From Chitinophaga alhagiae (lineage in GTDB: Bacteria; Bacteroidota; Bacteroidia; Chitinophagales; Chitinophagaceae), in NCBI RefSeq assembly GCF_003568665.1, contig NZ_QXMH01000001.1, positions 62,001 to 126,000 of the forward strand: DNA of 64,000 nt, written 5' to 3'. The position numbers and the translations under genes were made by a program. Under the pieces are notes generated by a model, which saw only the letters and a program-made list of their open reading frames with translations, was not told the origin of the DNA and did not search any database. This document shows, piece after piece, positions 33,911-41,534 of the stretch (positions are counted from its first letter, which is position 1; each line of letters starts with the position of its first letter).

Positions 33911-34572
33911 GCAAACTCCAGCACCGGCCTGAAGCTGCGCTCGTCCAAGATCACGTCTGCCACTTCATTTACCTGCGCGCAGGTGGCGTTGAACGCCACG
34001 CCGGTACCCGCGTGGCTCAGCATGCAAATATCATTCACGCCGTCACCAATGGCCAGCACATCTGCCGTGTCAATGGCAAACTGGCTGCTGATGTGGCGCA
34101 TCATGTTGCATTTGCAATAGTCGTGCTGGCAGTCACTGTTCTGCAAGCGGCGGAAATTGTGGGGAATATATACGGTACCGGTGGCTATATCATCTTCAAA
34201 CTCCAGCACATTGGCACAACTGAAATCCATTTTCAGTTTGTTCTTCACGTATTCGGTGATGCAGGTGTAACTGTCGCTGATAATGCCGCATACATACCCT
34301 TTCCCCTGCAGCTCCGCCACTACGGCGGCGGCATCTTCCACTACAGGAATGGAGGCTACAACGGCCATGAGTTGTTCCTGGCGCAGGCCTTTGAGCAGGC
34401 CGGCAATTTTTTGGGTACGCTCAACGTCCGGGTAACCGGCCGCAACAATATTCCGCAATGCATCCGTAAAACCCAGCGAGGCGGCGGCGGTATGTATAAA
34501 ACTGCGCTGCAGCAGGGTGTTGTCCATATCAAAAATGGCCATCTTCTCGAATGTACGGGTCGGTTTTATCAT
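33907..34572 (-). CDS. HAD-IB phosphatase, phosphoserine phosphatase-like
   Basis: A 221-residue HAD-superfamily phosphatase. Motif I is FDMDNTLL (nucleophile D15, acid D17), motif II is the Ser in IISDSYTC near residue 98, and motif III/IV is AIGDGVNDICML, the SerB-type GDG.ND. The cap is the small helical type of subclass IB. The insert CQHDYCKCNMM with closely spaced Cys and His could bind a metal and is not typical of SerB. Substrate is therefore not fixed. A TAATTTTG promoter core is at 34620-34627. Confidence 0.87.
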   Translation of the reverse strand: MIKPTRTFEKMAIFDMDNTLLQRSFIHTAAASLGFTDALRNIVAAGYPDVERTQKIAGLLKGLRQEQLMAVVASIPVVEDAAAVVAELQGKGYVCGIISDSYTCITEYVKNKLKMDFSCANVLEFEDDIATGTVYIPHNFRRLQNSDCQHDYCKCNMMRHISSQFAIDTADVLAIGDGVNDICMLSHAGTGVAFNATCAQVNEVADVILDERSFRPVLEFA

Positions 34573-34619
34573 ATCAGGTTATTACTTGAACAAAACAGGA
34601 AAGGGATAAATAACTCCTG

Positions 34620-34627
34620 CAAAATTA
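34620..34627 (-). promoter_or_regulatory. Promoter core (TAnnTTTG) of the HAD gene
   Basis: TAATTTTG on the minus strand, 47 bases before the start codon. Confidence 0.4.
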
Positions 34628-34681
34628 CGGAAAATAGCCGTTGCCCTTCTTAAAGGGGTGTTAAATTAGGCTTAATAAAAG

Positions 34682-34689
34682 TACCTTTG
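34682..34689 (+). promoter_or_regulatory. Promoter core (TAnnTTTG) of argS
   Basis: TACCTTTG is a perfect match, 20 bases before the argS ATG, so the leader would be very short. Confidence 0.45.
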
Positions 34690-34709
34690 CCCTCTAAGAT
34701 CAATTCAGT

Positions 34710-36641
34710 ATGAGTGTAGTTTCTGACATCAAGAATGCCGCTGCTGCGGCAATACAGGCCCTGTACCAACAGCCTTTCACGGCTGCAGACATTGCGGTTA
34801 ACACTACCAAGCCCGAATTTGAGGGAGAATATACCATCGTTGTTTTTCCATTTACAAAGTTCAGCCGGCAAAAGCCGGAAGAAACCGGCCAGGCGCTGGG
34901 AGCCTGGCTCACGGCCAATTATGCGGACCTGATCACCGGCTTCAACGTGGTGAAAGGTTTCCTCAACCTGCAGGTACGCCACCAGTACTGGATCCGTTTT
35001 GTACAACAGGCGCATGCCAGCCGGCAGGTTGGCCAGAAGCCCGCTAACGGCCGCAAGGTAATGATCGAATACTCCTCTCCCAATACCAACAAGCCCCTGC
35101 ACCTGGGGCACCTCCGGAATAACTTTCTCGGCTACTCGGTGGCGGAAATTTTCAAGGCCAACGGCTTTGAAGTGATCAAGGCCAACCTCGTGAACGACCG
35201 TGGCATCCATATCTGCAAATCCATGCTGGCATGGCAACTGTTTGCCCATGGAGATACGCCGGCCACCACCGGCATTAAAGGAGACCACCTGGTGGGTGAC
35301 TACTACGTGCATTTCGAGACCATTCTCAAGGAACAGGCGGAGCCTATTATTTCAGATGTGCTGGAAGGTGAGTTCAAAGATTTTGACGGAGCGGAGAAAG
35401 AAAGGATCATCAAACTCTACCAGGCGCTGCAAAAGCCTGAAGTACAGGCAGACGAAGAGAAGAGCACGAAGATAAAAGACGAGATCAAGGAAATAAGCCG
35501 CAACCGCACCGAGATCATGCAACAGGCCAAGATCATGCTGCAGCAATGGGAGGCCGGCAATCCGGAAGTACGCGCCCTCTGGCAGACCATGAACAGCTGG
35601 GTGTACGAAGGCTTTGATGAAACTTACCGCCGCCTGGGCATCGACTTTGACAAGATGTACTACGAAAGCCAGACCTACCTGCTGGGGAAAGACCTGGTAG
35701 AAGAAGGCCTGCGCAAGGGCGTGCTGTTCCGCAAGGAAGACAACTCTGTATGGATAGACCTCACCGCCGAAGGGCTGGATGAAAAGCTGCTGCTGCGCGG
35801 CGACGGTACTTCCGTATACATGACGCAAGACCTGGGCACCGCCCGTCTTAAATATGACGACTACCACATGGAACAAAGCGTGTACGTAGTGGCTGATGAG
35901 CAGAACTATCATTTCAAGGTGCTGAAGCTCATCCTTGAAAAACTGCAGGAGCCTTGCGCAGACGGCATTTACCATCTCTCCTACGGCATGGTGGAGCTGC
36001 CGCACGGCCGCATGAAAAGCCGTGAAGGCACCGTGGTGGACGCAGACGACCTGGTAGACGAAATGATTGCCACCGCCGCCGCCAACACGGAAGAGCTGGG
36101 CAAAGTGAAAGGCTTTTCAGAAGAAGAGCTGCGGGAGCTGAACGAAACCATTGGCCTGGGCGCCATGAAGTTCTTCCTGCTGAAAGTAGACCCGAAGAAG
36201 AAAATGATCTTCAACCCGGAAGAGTCCATAGACATGCATGGCTTCACCGGCCCGTTCATCCAGTACAGCTATGCGCGCATCAAGTCCATTATGCGCGAGT
36301 TCTCCACAGCAGACCTTGCCGTACTGGCAGATTACACGCACGAAGAAGCGCTGCTGCCTATGGAAAAAGAGCTGATCATGCTCTGCGAGCAGTTTGACGG
36401 CATCCTGGAAGAAGCCCAGCGTGAAATGAGCCCTTCCGTAATAGCCAATTACGCCTTCCTGCTGGCGCAAACGTTCAATTCTTTCTACGCCAAAAAAGAA
36501 CAGGGCAAATACATTTATTCTGTAAGGGACGCGGAGTCTGACAGCAAAAGAAAGCTGCGCCTGCAAATTGCATCACTCACCGCCAGCACTATCAAACAGA
36601 GCATGAAAATGCTGGGGATTGCAGTGCCGGAGCGGATGTAA
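34710..36641 (+). CDS. argS: Arginyl-tRNA synthetase
   Basis: A 643-residue class Ia synthetase that charges tRNA-Arg. The N-terminal Add-1 domain (about 1-100) precedes the HIGH-like motif PNTNKPLHLGHLRNN (125-140 region). KSREGTVVDADDL occupies the KMSKS-loop position and lacks the canonical second Lys, as is usual in ArgS. The DALR anticodon-binding domain ends the protein (FNSFYAKKE...LLGIAVPERM region). The length is somewhat above the usual 550-600, due to an insertion of charged helix around 230-275 (AEKERIIKLYQALQKPEVQ). Single gene. Confidence 0.96.
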   Translation: MSVVSDIKNAAAAAIQALYQQPFTAADIAVNTTKPEFEGEYTIVVFPFTKFSRQKPEETGQALGAWLTANYADLITGFNVVKGFLNLQVRHQYWIRFVQQAHASRQVGQKPANGRKVMIEYSSPNTNKPLHLGHLRNNFLGYSVAEIFKANGFEVIKANLVNDRGIHICKSMLAWQLFAHGDTPATTGIKGDHLVGDYYVHFETILKEQAEPIISDVLEGEFKDFDGAEKERIIKLYQALQKPEVQADEEKSTKIKDEIKEISRNRTEIMQQAKIMLQQWEAGNPEVRALWQTMNSWVYEGFDETYRRLGIDFDKMYYESQTYLLGKDLVEEGLRKGVLFRKEDNSVWIDLTAEGLDEKLLLRGDGTSVYMTQDLGTARLKYDDYHMEQSVYVVADEQNYHFKVLKLILEKLQEPCADGIYHLSYGMVELPHGRMKSREGTVVDADDLVDEMIATAAANTEELGKVKGFSEEELRELNETIGLGAMKFFLLKVDPKKKMIFNPEESIDMHGFTGPFIQYSYARIKSIMREFSTADLAVLADYTHEEALLPMEKELIMLCEQFDGILEEAQREMSPSVIANYAFLLAQTFNSFYAKKEQGKYIYSVRDAESDSKRKLRLQIASLTASTIKQSMKMLGIAVPERM

Positions 36642-36692
36642 CAGTGGCAAAAGTGATCTGCGGCCTGCGGCAGGTTTTGCAGCCGCCCTATA

Positions 36693-37739
36693 TCAGTTCG
36701 ATATTTTCAAAGCCTGGTCGCAAATGGCCTGCCCCTTTGCCAGCTCTCCGCAACCCATGTAGGATTTTCCCAGCATGAACATGGCAAAAGCGTTCTGCGG
36801 CTGCATCATCAGTATTTTGTTCCATTGCGTGGCGGCCTGCCGGTAATCTTGCTGCTTGTAGTAAGCGTTGGCCAGGCTCAACATCACCTGTATGTCTTTG
36901 GGCCTTAAGCTGAGGGCGGTTTGCAGGTGGTGGATGGCTTGATCGTACTCGGCCTGTCTGAGGTGGGCCATTCCCAGGTTCAAATAAAGGTCCGCATCTA
37001 CCGGGCGGCCAGATCTGGCTGCCTGCTCAAATGCCCCGGCGGCGTTCTTGTAGTTTTTCATGTTAAAGTGCATCATTCCCAATTCGTAATATACATCAGG
37101 CGGGTTGCTGCCAGCCTTCAGTGATTGTTCGTAGTATTGAATGCTTTTCTGATAATCTTCCAGCTGCGCGTACAGGCGCGCCAGCCTGCACAGCTCTTCC
37201 CCGTCCAGCTTTTTCTCTTGATGTGCTTTTTCCAGCGCCTGCACGGCTTCCGCGGGGTGGTCCAGGAATCCGTAGCTGAGACCTATGATGCGGTGCATTT
37301 GCGGCTGGCCCAGCTCCTGCGCCCGGAAAGCGCAGGCCAGCGCATCTTCCCAGGCATGCTGCTCATAATGCAGGGCCGCCAGCATGGCCAGGGCCTCCCT
37401 TTGCGCAGGGAAGTGGCGCAACAGGGTTTGTAATTGCTGTTTGGCTGGTTCAGGCTGTTGTTGCTGCTGGTAAAGCGCCGCCAACGCAAGATAAGCGTCA
37501 GCATAAAGAGGGTTCTCCCTGATGGCCGCCTCATAATGCTGCTGCGCCTCATCCAGCCGCCCGCTGCGCTGCATACGGCGGCCCTCACGGTACAGCTGCC
37601 GGGCAGGGTTGCCGGGGGCGGTGTACGTCATAGGTGCAATTCCTCCTTTAAAAACCGGAAAAGGATGAGCCATGGCAGGCGGAGCGGTGTAACCCGGCGC
37701 CAACAGGCTGGCATTCAGCAGGATAAGGTATAGGTTCAT
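36693..37739 (-). CDS. Exported TPR protein
   Basis: A 348-residue protein with about seven TPR units from residue 45 to 330, for example LDEAQQHYEAAIRENPLYAD and YDQAIHHLQTALSLRPKDIQ. ATG 37739 is chosen (MNLYLILLNASLLAPGY gives a signal-like hydrophobic start); the frame extends nine codons further up. The TPR part should face the periplasm. No other domain and no partner gene are visible. A perfect TATATTTG promoter core at 37764-37771 is 24 bases upstream. Confidence 0.85.
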   Translation of the reverse strand: MNLYLILLNASLLAPGYTAPPAMAHPFPVFKGGIAPMTYTAPGNPARQLYREGRRMQRSGRLDEAQQHYEAAIRENPLYADAYLALAALYQQQQQPEPAKQQLQTLLRHFPAQREALAMLAALHYEQHAWEDALACAFRAQELGQPQMHRIIGLSYGFLDHPAEAVQALEKAHQEKKLDGEELCRLARLYAQLEDYQKSIQYYEQSLKAGSNPPDVYYELGMMHFNMKNYKNAAGAFEQAARSGRPVDADLYLNLGMAHLRQAEYDQAIHHLQTALSLRPKDIQVMLSLANAYYKQQDYRQAATQWNKILMMQPQNAFAMFMLGKSYMGCGELAKGQAICDQALKISN

Positions 37740-37763
37740 AGCTGGCAGCGCATCAGCGCTACA

Positions 37764-37771
37764 CAAATATA
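37764..37771 (-). promoter_or_regulatory. Promoter core (TAnnTTTG) of the exported TPR gene
   Basis: TATATTTG on the minus strand, 24 bases before the chosen start. Confidence 0.5.
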
Positions 37772-37870
37772 AAAAAAGATAATTTATATAATAGCATTAT
37801 TTCTTATACGGGGAAGAAATGCTGCGCGGGCCGTTATGCATATTACTGAGGGGCGCCCTTCTCGCGGCCG

Positions 37871-38356
37871 CTATTTCATGTTCTCCGAAGAAAAAGACAG
37901 CGGCAGCAGCAACGCCGCATCCGGTATCACAATCACCTTTCCGCTGAGGCCGCCCAGCACCAGGCGGATGGGCGCCTGAAAACGCTGCTGGTACTCGGCC
38001 AGCGTTTGGCGGCAAATACCGCAGGGGGTGATGGGGTGTTGGCTGGGGCCCAGCTCGTTATCATAGCTGACGGCCAGCGTTTCAACCGCTACACCGGGGT
38101 ATTGGGCAGATGCGGCGGAAAGGGCCGTTCGTTCCGCGCAGATGCCTACGGGATAAGACGCGTTTTCCTGGTTGGTACCCGTTACCCGCTGGCCGTTAGC
38201 CAGTTGCAGCGCCGCCCCTACCCTGAAGCGGGAGTAAGGGGCATAAGCCTGCCGCGTGGCGTCTTTGGCGGCCTGCAGCAGCGAAGCGTCTGCCGGGTTT
38301 AGTTCTCCGGCGTTGGCGTATTCTTCGTAGCTGAACTGTTGGGTATTGATTTTCAT
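37871..38356 (-). CDS. cdd: Cytidine deaminase
   Basis: A 161-residue zinc enzyme converting cytidine and deoxycytidine to uridine forms for pyrimidine salvage. The zinc ligands and acid are Cys73 and Glu75 in GICAERTAL, plus Cys112 and Cys115 in PCGICRQ; N62-E64 in TNQENASYP binds the ribose. The start at 38356 (MKINTQQFSYEEY) is preferred; the upstream frame runs into the lepB terminator hairpin. The length is that of the homotetrameric form with a modest N-terminal extension. Confidence 0.95.
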   Translation of the reverse strand: MKINTQQFSYEEYANAGELNPADASLLQAAKDATRQAYAPYSRFRVGAALQLANGQRVTGTNQENASYPVGICAERTALSAASAQYPGVAVETLAVSYDNELGPSQHPITPCGICRQTLAEYQQRFQAPIRLVLGGLSGKVIVIPDAALLLPLSFSSENMK

Positions 38357-38373
38357 ACTGTTGGTATTAAAAA

Positions 38374-38432
38374 ACCGGGAGCAGGCATGCTGCTTTCCGA
38401 AGATAAGGAATTTCAGCATGGCTGCTCCCGGT
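38374..38432 (-). terminator. Very long terminator hairpin after lepB
   Basis: Arms at 38374-38392 and 38414-38432 match over 18 of 19 positions; the 21-base loop itself holds TTCC and GGAA. On the minus strand the hairpin is followed by TTTTTT, so it ends the lepB transcript ahead of cdd. Confidence 0.88.
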
Positions 38433-38452
38433 GGAGAAGCTGGGCTTCCGTA

Positions 38453-39628
38453 TTACCTGATGGTCCTGAACAAGCGGCTCCAGCGGATGCCGCCCTTTCC
38501 GTAGCTCATCCAGATGAGCCAGGCCTTGCCTACTACATGGTCTTCGGGAACAAAGCCCCAGTAGCGGGAGTCCAGGGAATGATGGCGGTTGTCTCCCATC
38601 ATCCAGTAATAGTTCATTTTAAAGGTATACTGGTCTGTAGGCGTGCCGTTGATCACAAAACGGCCGTCTTTGGTTTCCAGCGTGTTCTCTTCGTATACGG
38701 CAATAATACGGCGGTACAGCTCAATATTGCTGCTGTCAAGCCGTACGGTGGCGCCTTTTTTCGGGATATAAACAGGCCCGAAATTGTCTACCGTGTATTT
38801 GAAATGCGCGGTATCCTGCGGCCACACACCGTCTTCGTTACCGTCAATAAAAGGCTCTACCGCCCCGTTCACGGCTTCCAGCTGTTTTACAGAAGTTACT
38901 TCGGAGGGGGTGAGGTTATAGCTGATCTTGCCGGACACCCTTACCTCGGGCACGTCTTCAATGTTCATTTCCTCCAGCCGCATGTGGTTCAGCCGGTCCC
39001 CGGTGGTGGTGGTCACATGGTACAGGCGCTCGCTGGCGGGCGGCTGCGCTTCGGGCACGCCGTTCACCACTACAACGCCTTCACGCACGGCCAGGGTATC
39101 TCCCGCAATGCCCACGCAGCGTTTGATATAGTTCTCCCGTTTGTCTACCGGGCGGGAGACCACCTTGTACTGGCTCCATACCTGGTCACGGCCCATGCGG
39201 CGCACCAGGTCATAATAACTTTCGTCTGACCGCTCCAGGGCCACAGTGTCACCTTCCGGGAAGTTGAACACCACCACATCGTTCCGCTTTACTTCGCTGA
39301 AACCGGGTATGCGCCTGTATTTCCATTGTACGGCCTCGGAGTAGGCCTTGGTATATTTGGTGAGCGGAAGCGTATGGTGCGTAAAAGGCACGGCCAGCGG
39401 TGTCATGGGAACGCGGGGGCCGTAACTAACTTTGCTGACAAACAGGAAATCGTTTACCAGCAAGGTTTTTTCCATAGAAGGCGTAGGGATGGTATATGCT
39501 TCAAAAATGAAGGTCCGAATCAGCGTTGCCGCAATCACCGCGAAGATAGCCGCATCGAGCCATTCCCGTAGTGCGGATTTCTTCTTCTTCGGCTGACCGT
39601 CTTTCTTCTTCCAAAATGCCAGGTTCAT
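38453..39628 (-). CDS. lepB: Signal peptidase I
   Basis: A 391-residue inner-membrane protease that removes signal peptides. A charged N-terminus (KKKDGQPKKKKSALRE) precedes one membrane helix at about 25-45, then the catalytic Ser51 in PTPSMEKTL and Lys169 in YIKRCVGIAGDTL. The box E region MMGDNRHHSLDSRYWG is near the C-terminus. The protein is long because of an insertion between box D and box E (about 185-320), common in Bacteroidota. A TATATTTG promoter core lies at 39655-39662; a large terminator follows. Confidence 0.96.
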   Translation of the reverse strand: MNLAFWKKKDGQPKKKKSALREWLDAAIFAVIAATLIRTFIFEAYTIPTPSMEKTLLVNDFLFVSKVSYGPRVPMTPLAVPFTHHTLPLTKYTKAYSEAVQWKYRRIPGFSEVKRNDVVVFNFPEGDTVALERSDESYYDLVRRMGRDQVWSQYKVVSRPVDKRENYIKRCVGIAGDTLAVREGVVVVNGVPEAQPPASERLYHVTTTTGDRLNHMRLEEMNIEDVPEVRVSGKISYNLTPSEVTSVKQLEAVNGAVEPFIDGNEDGVWPQDTAHFKYTVDNFGPVYIPKKGATVRLDSSNIELYRRIIAVYEENTLETKDGRFVINGTPTDQYTFKMNYYWMMGDNRHHSLDSRYWGFVPEDHVVGKAWLIWMSYGKGGIRWSRLFRTIR

Positions 39629-39654
39629 GCTGTTCTTTTTAGTTGTTCAGGGAA

Positions 39655-39662
39655 CAAATATA
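39655..39662 (-). promoter_or_regulatory. Promoter core (TAnnTTTG) of lepB
   Basis: TATATTTG on the minus strand, 26 bases before the lepB start codon. Confidence 0.45.
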
Positions 39663-39738
39663 ATATTCTGTTAATTGTAAGCCAGAAAACGGCTACAAAA
39701 GTTTTCTTAAAAATCACACGTAAGTTCCCGGAAACTAA

Positions 39739-39770
39739 TTGAGCCGGATGCAACTTTATGTCTATTTTTG
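39739..39770 (+). promoter_or_regulatory. Promoter of the MerR/CarH-like gene
   Basis: TTG at 39739-39741, a 21-base spacer and TATTTTTG at 39763-39770. It overlaps the upstream TTG (39768) that opens the reading frame, which supports use of the next TTG at 39792 as start codon. Confidence 0.5.
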
Positions 39771-39791
39771 TTTAATCTGCAATCCAGAACA

Positions 39792-40685
39792 TTGAACAGT
39801 TTTACCATAAAGGACATCGAAAGCCTCACCGGTATCAAGGCGCATACCATCCGCATATGGGAGCAACGGTACAAACTGCTGCGCCCCAAGCGCAAGGATA
39901 CCAATCACCGCGTTTACAGTAATGCCGAGCTGAAACACATGCTGCGCATAGCTTACCTGTACCGCCACGGCTACAAGATATCCAAAATTGCCGTGATGAC
40001 GGACGAGGAGATCCGGCAGCTGTCTCTGGACGAAGCAGGCCAGAAAGGCCCCCACCTGCAGCAGGTATATGTTAACCAGCTGGTGGAGGCCATGATAGAC
40101 TTTGACCAGGTCAAATTTGAGCGGGTTTTTCATAACGCATTGTTACGCACGGGTTTTGAGCAGGCCATGCTGAAGGTGATATACCCCTACCTTGAAAAGG
40201 TAGGCCTGCTGTGGCTGGCAGACTGTGTAATACCGGCCCAGGAGCATTTTGCGTCCAGCATTATCCGTAAAAAGCTGATGGTGGCCATAGACGGGCTTGA
40301 CATGCCTCCCGAGGGCGGCGAAAAGTTCCTGCTGTTCCTCCCCGAGGGCGAGTTTCACGAAATTCCCCTGCTCTTTGCACAATACCTCATGAAAAAACAC
40401 GGCTGCGCGGTGGTCAACTTCGGGGCCAGCGTGCCGTTGCAAGACCTTCGTTTCTATATTGAGCGCAAGCGGGCAGACCATGTGTATACGCACATCATCA
40501 CCAACTTTCCCCAAAAGACGCTGGACAATTTTGTGAAGGAGCTGGGCAAATACTTCCCTTCCATTCCCATCACTATATCCGGCCCGCAGGTGTCCCGCAT
40601 TACCGTTCCCCTTCCTGCCAACGTTATGCTGCTGCATACGCTGACGGAAATGGTAGACTTTGCGCGGCGTAAAGTGATGTTATAA
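39792..40685 (+). CDS. MerR-family regulator with cobalamin-binding domain, CarH-like
   Basis: A 297-residue regulator. Residues 1-75 are a MerR winged HTH (FTIKDIESLTGIKAHTIRIW, then EQRY); 85-165 a four-helix-bundle B12 cap; 175-297 a Rossmann-like B12-binding domain. The Trp141-x9-Glu151-His152 spacing (WLADCVIPAQEH) is the Wx9EH signature of CarH photoreceptors, which hold adenosylcobalamin and leave DNA in the light. His189 in PEGEFHEIP sits where CarH has its lower axial ligand. The residue after Trp is Leu, whereas, as I recall, Thermus CarH has His there. No ATG is available; TTG at 39792 is chosen since the earlier TTG lies in the promoter. No carotenoid genes are in the window, so targets are unknown. 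Confidence 0.83.
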   Translation: MNSFTIKDIESLTGIKAHTIRIWEQRYKLLRPKRKDTNHRVYSNAELKHMLRIAYLYRHGYKISKIAVMTDEEIRQLSLDEAGQKGPHLQQVYVNQLVEAMIDFDQVKFERVFHNALLRTGFEQAMLKVIYPYLEKVGLLWLADCVIPAQEHFASSIIRKKLMVAIDGLDMPPEGGEKFLLFLPEGEFHEIPLLFAQYLMKKHGCAVVNFGASVPLQDLRFYIERKRADHVYTHIITNFPQKTLDNFVKELGKYFPSIPITISGPQVSRITVPLPANVMLLHTLTEMVDFARRKVML

Positions 40686-41330
40686 TTCTCTTTCCAGGAT
40701 GCGGCTGATCTCCGCCGCGCGGTTCATGACCATGAAGTGGCCGCCGTTCACAATAGTGTGGGTGGGGTTGACGTACCGGCGGGGAAAAGGCCTGTCTGCA
40801 CTGCCATGAATATGTACGCAATGGTGCGGCACCCATTCGTTCTGCCATTGCAGGATGGCATTGAGGGCCCAGCGCATGTAGGTGTAGTCTTTTTTCTGCA
40901 TGTAGTCCCGCAGCAGGGCCAGTTCTTCTTCGGTTTTACTTTGCATGAAAAGGCGCACAATGTATTGCCGGCGCCGGAAAAGGATGCGGTCCGGCAACTG
41001 CCGCAGCAGCAGCCGGGCCAGGCCGTTATAATAAGGGGGCAGTTCCTGTTTTTGTTTTACGGACGACAACAATATGACCCTTTCTACCGGTATATGGCGG
41101 GCCATTTCTATACTCATCATACCGCCAAAGGAGAGGCCCAGCAATACGGGGTTGGGGTGAAGGATGCGCCGCGCCATGCGGGCGGCGTACTCGCCAATGG
41201 GCTCTCCCGGCGTCAGCGGCTGTATCCAGGGCAGAAAGTGTGTCTCATACCCGGCGGGGAACTCCAGCCGGCTGAATACTCTTTCATCTGCGCCCAGGCC
41301 GCTTATGAGGTAAATGTGCTTGTTATTCAT
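40680..41330 (-). CDS. Alpha/beta hydrolase
   Basis: A 216-residue alpha/beta hydrolase without signal peptide. HIYLISGLGADERVF holds the oxyanion-hole strand, GLSFGGMMSIEMA carries the nucleophile Ser in G.S.GG, and NGGHFMVMNRA has the catalytic His near the C-terminus. The ATG at 41330 is favoured because the sequence upstream is the shifted coding frame of the NtrC-like regulator: that frame ends TGAATAA right over this ATG, with an 8-base overlap, which suggests coupled translation. Substrate unknown. The 3' end overlaps the converging CarH-like gene by six bases. Confidence 0.83.
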   Translation of the reverse strand: MNNKHIYLISGLGADERVFSRLEFPAGYETHFLPWIQPLTPGEPIGEYAARMARRILHPNPVLLGLSFGGMMSIEMARHIPVERVILLSSVKQKQELPPYYNGLARLLLRQLPDRILFRRRQYIVRLFMQSKTEEELALLRDYMQKKDYTYMRWALNAILQWQNEWVPHHCVHIHGSADRPFPRRYVNPTHTIVNGGHFMVMNRAAEISRILEREL

Positions 41331-41534
41331 CTGCTGCTGATTTGCGGATGCCGTACCGTTCCATCTTGTTGTACAGGTGGCTCCGCTGTATGTCAAGCTC
41401 CTGCGCCGTTCTGGACACATTCCAGCTATTTTTGTTCAGCATGAACTCAATGAAGATCTTTTCCACTTCATCCCTGAAATCGTGCAGGCGCGTCAGCACC
41501 AGCAGTTCATCATTCAGGAAGTGACTTTTTTTTT
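41323..41534 (-). other. Out-of-frame Fis-type HTH of the NtrC-like regulator
   Basis: Directly after an A9 run (41526-41534, minus strand), the -1 frame encodes about 63 further residues without a stop: SHFLNDELLVLTRLHDFRDE, then FIEFMLNKNSWNVSRTAQEL and DIQRSHLYNKMERYGI. This is the Fis/NtrC C-terminal helix-turn-helix (TA..L...RS.LY.K...Y.I). It ends at TAA 41323-41325, overlapping the hydrolase start. The upstream zero frame stops only five codons past the A run. Either the A9 is a sequencing or natural indel, or slippage makes the full-length protein. Confidence 0.85.
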
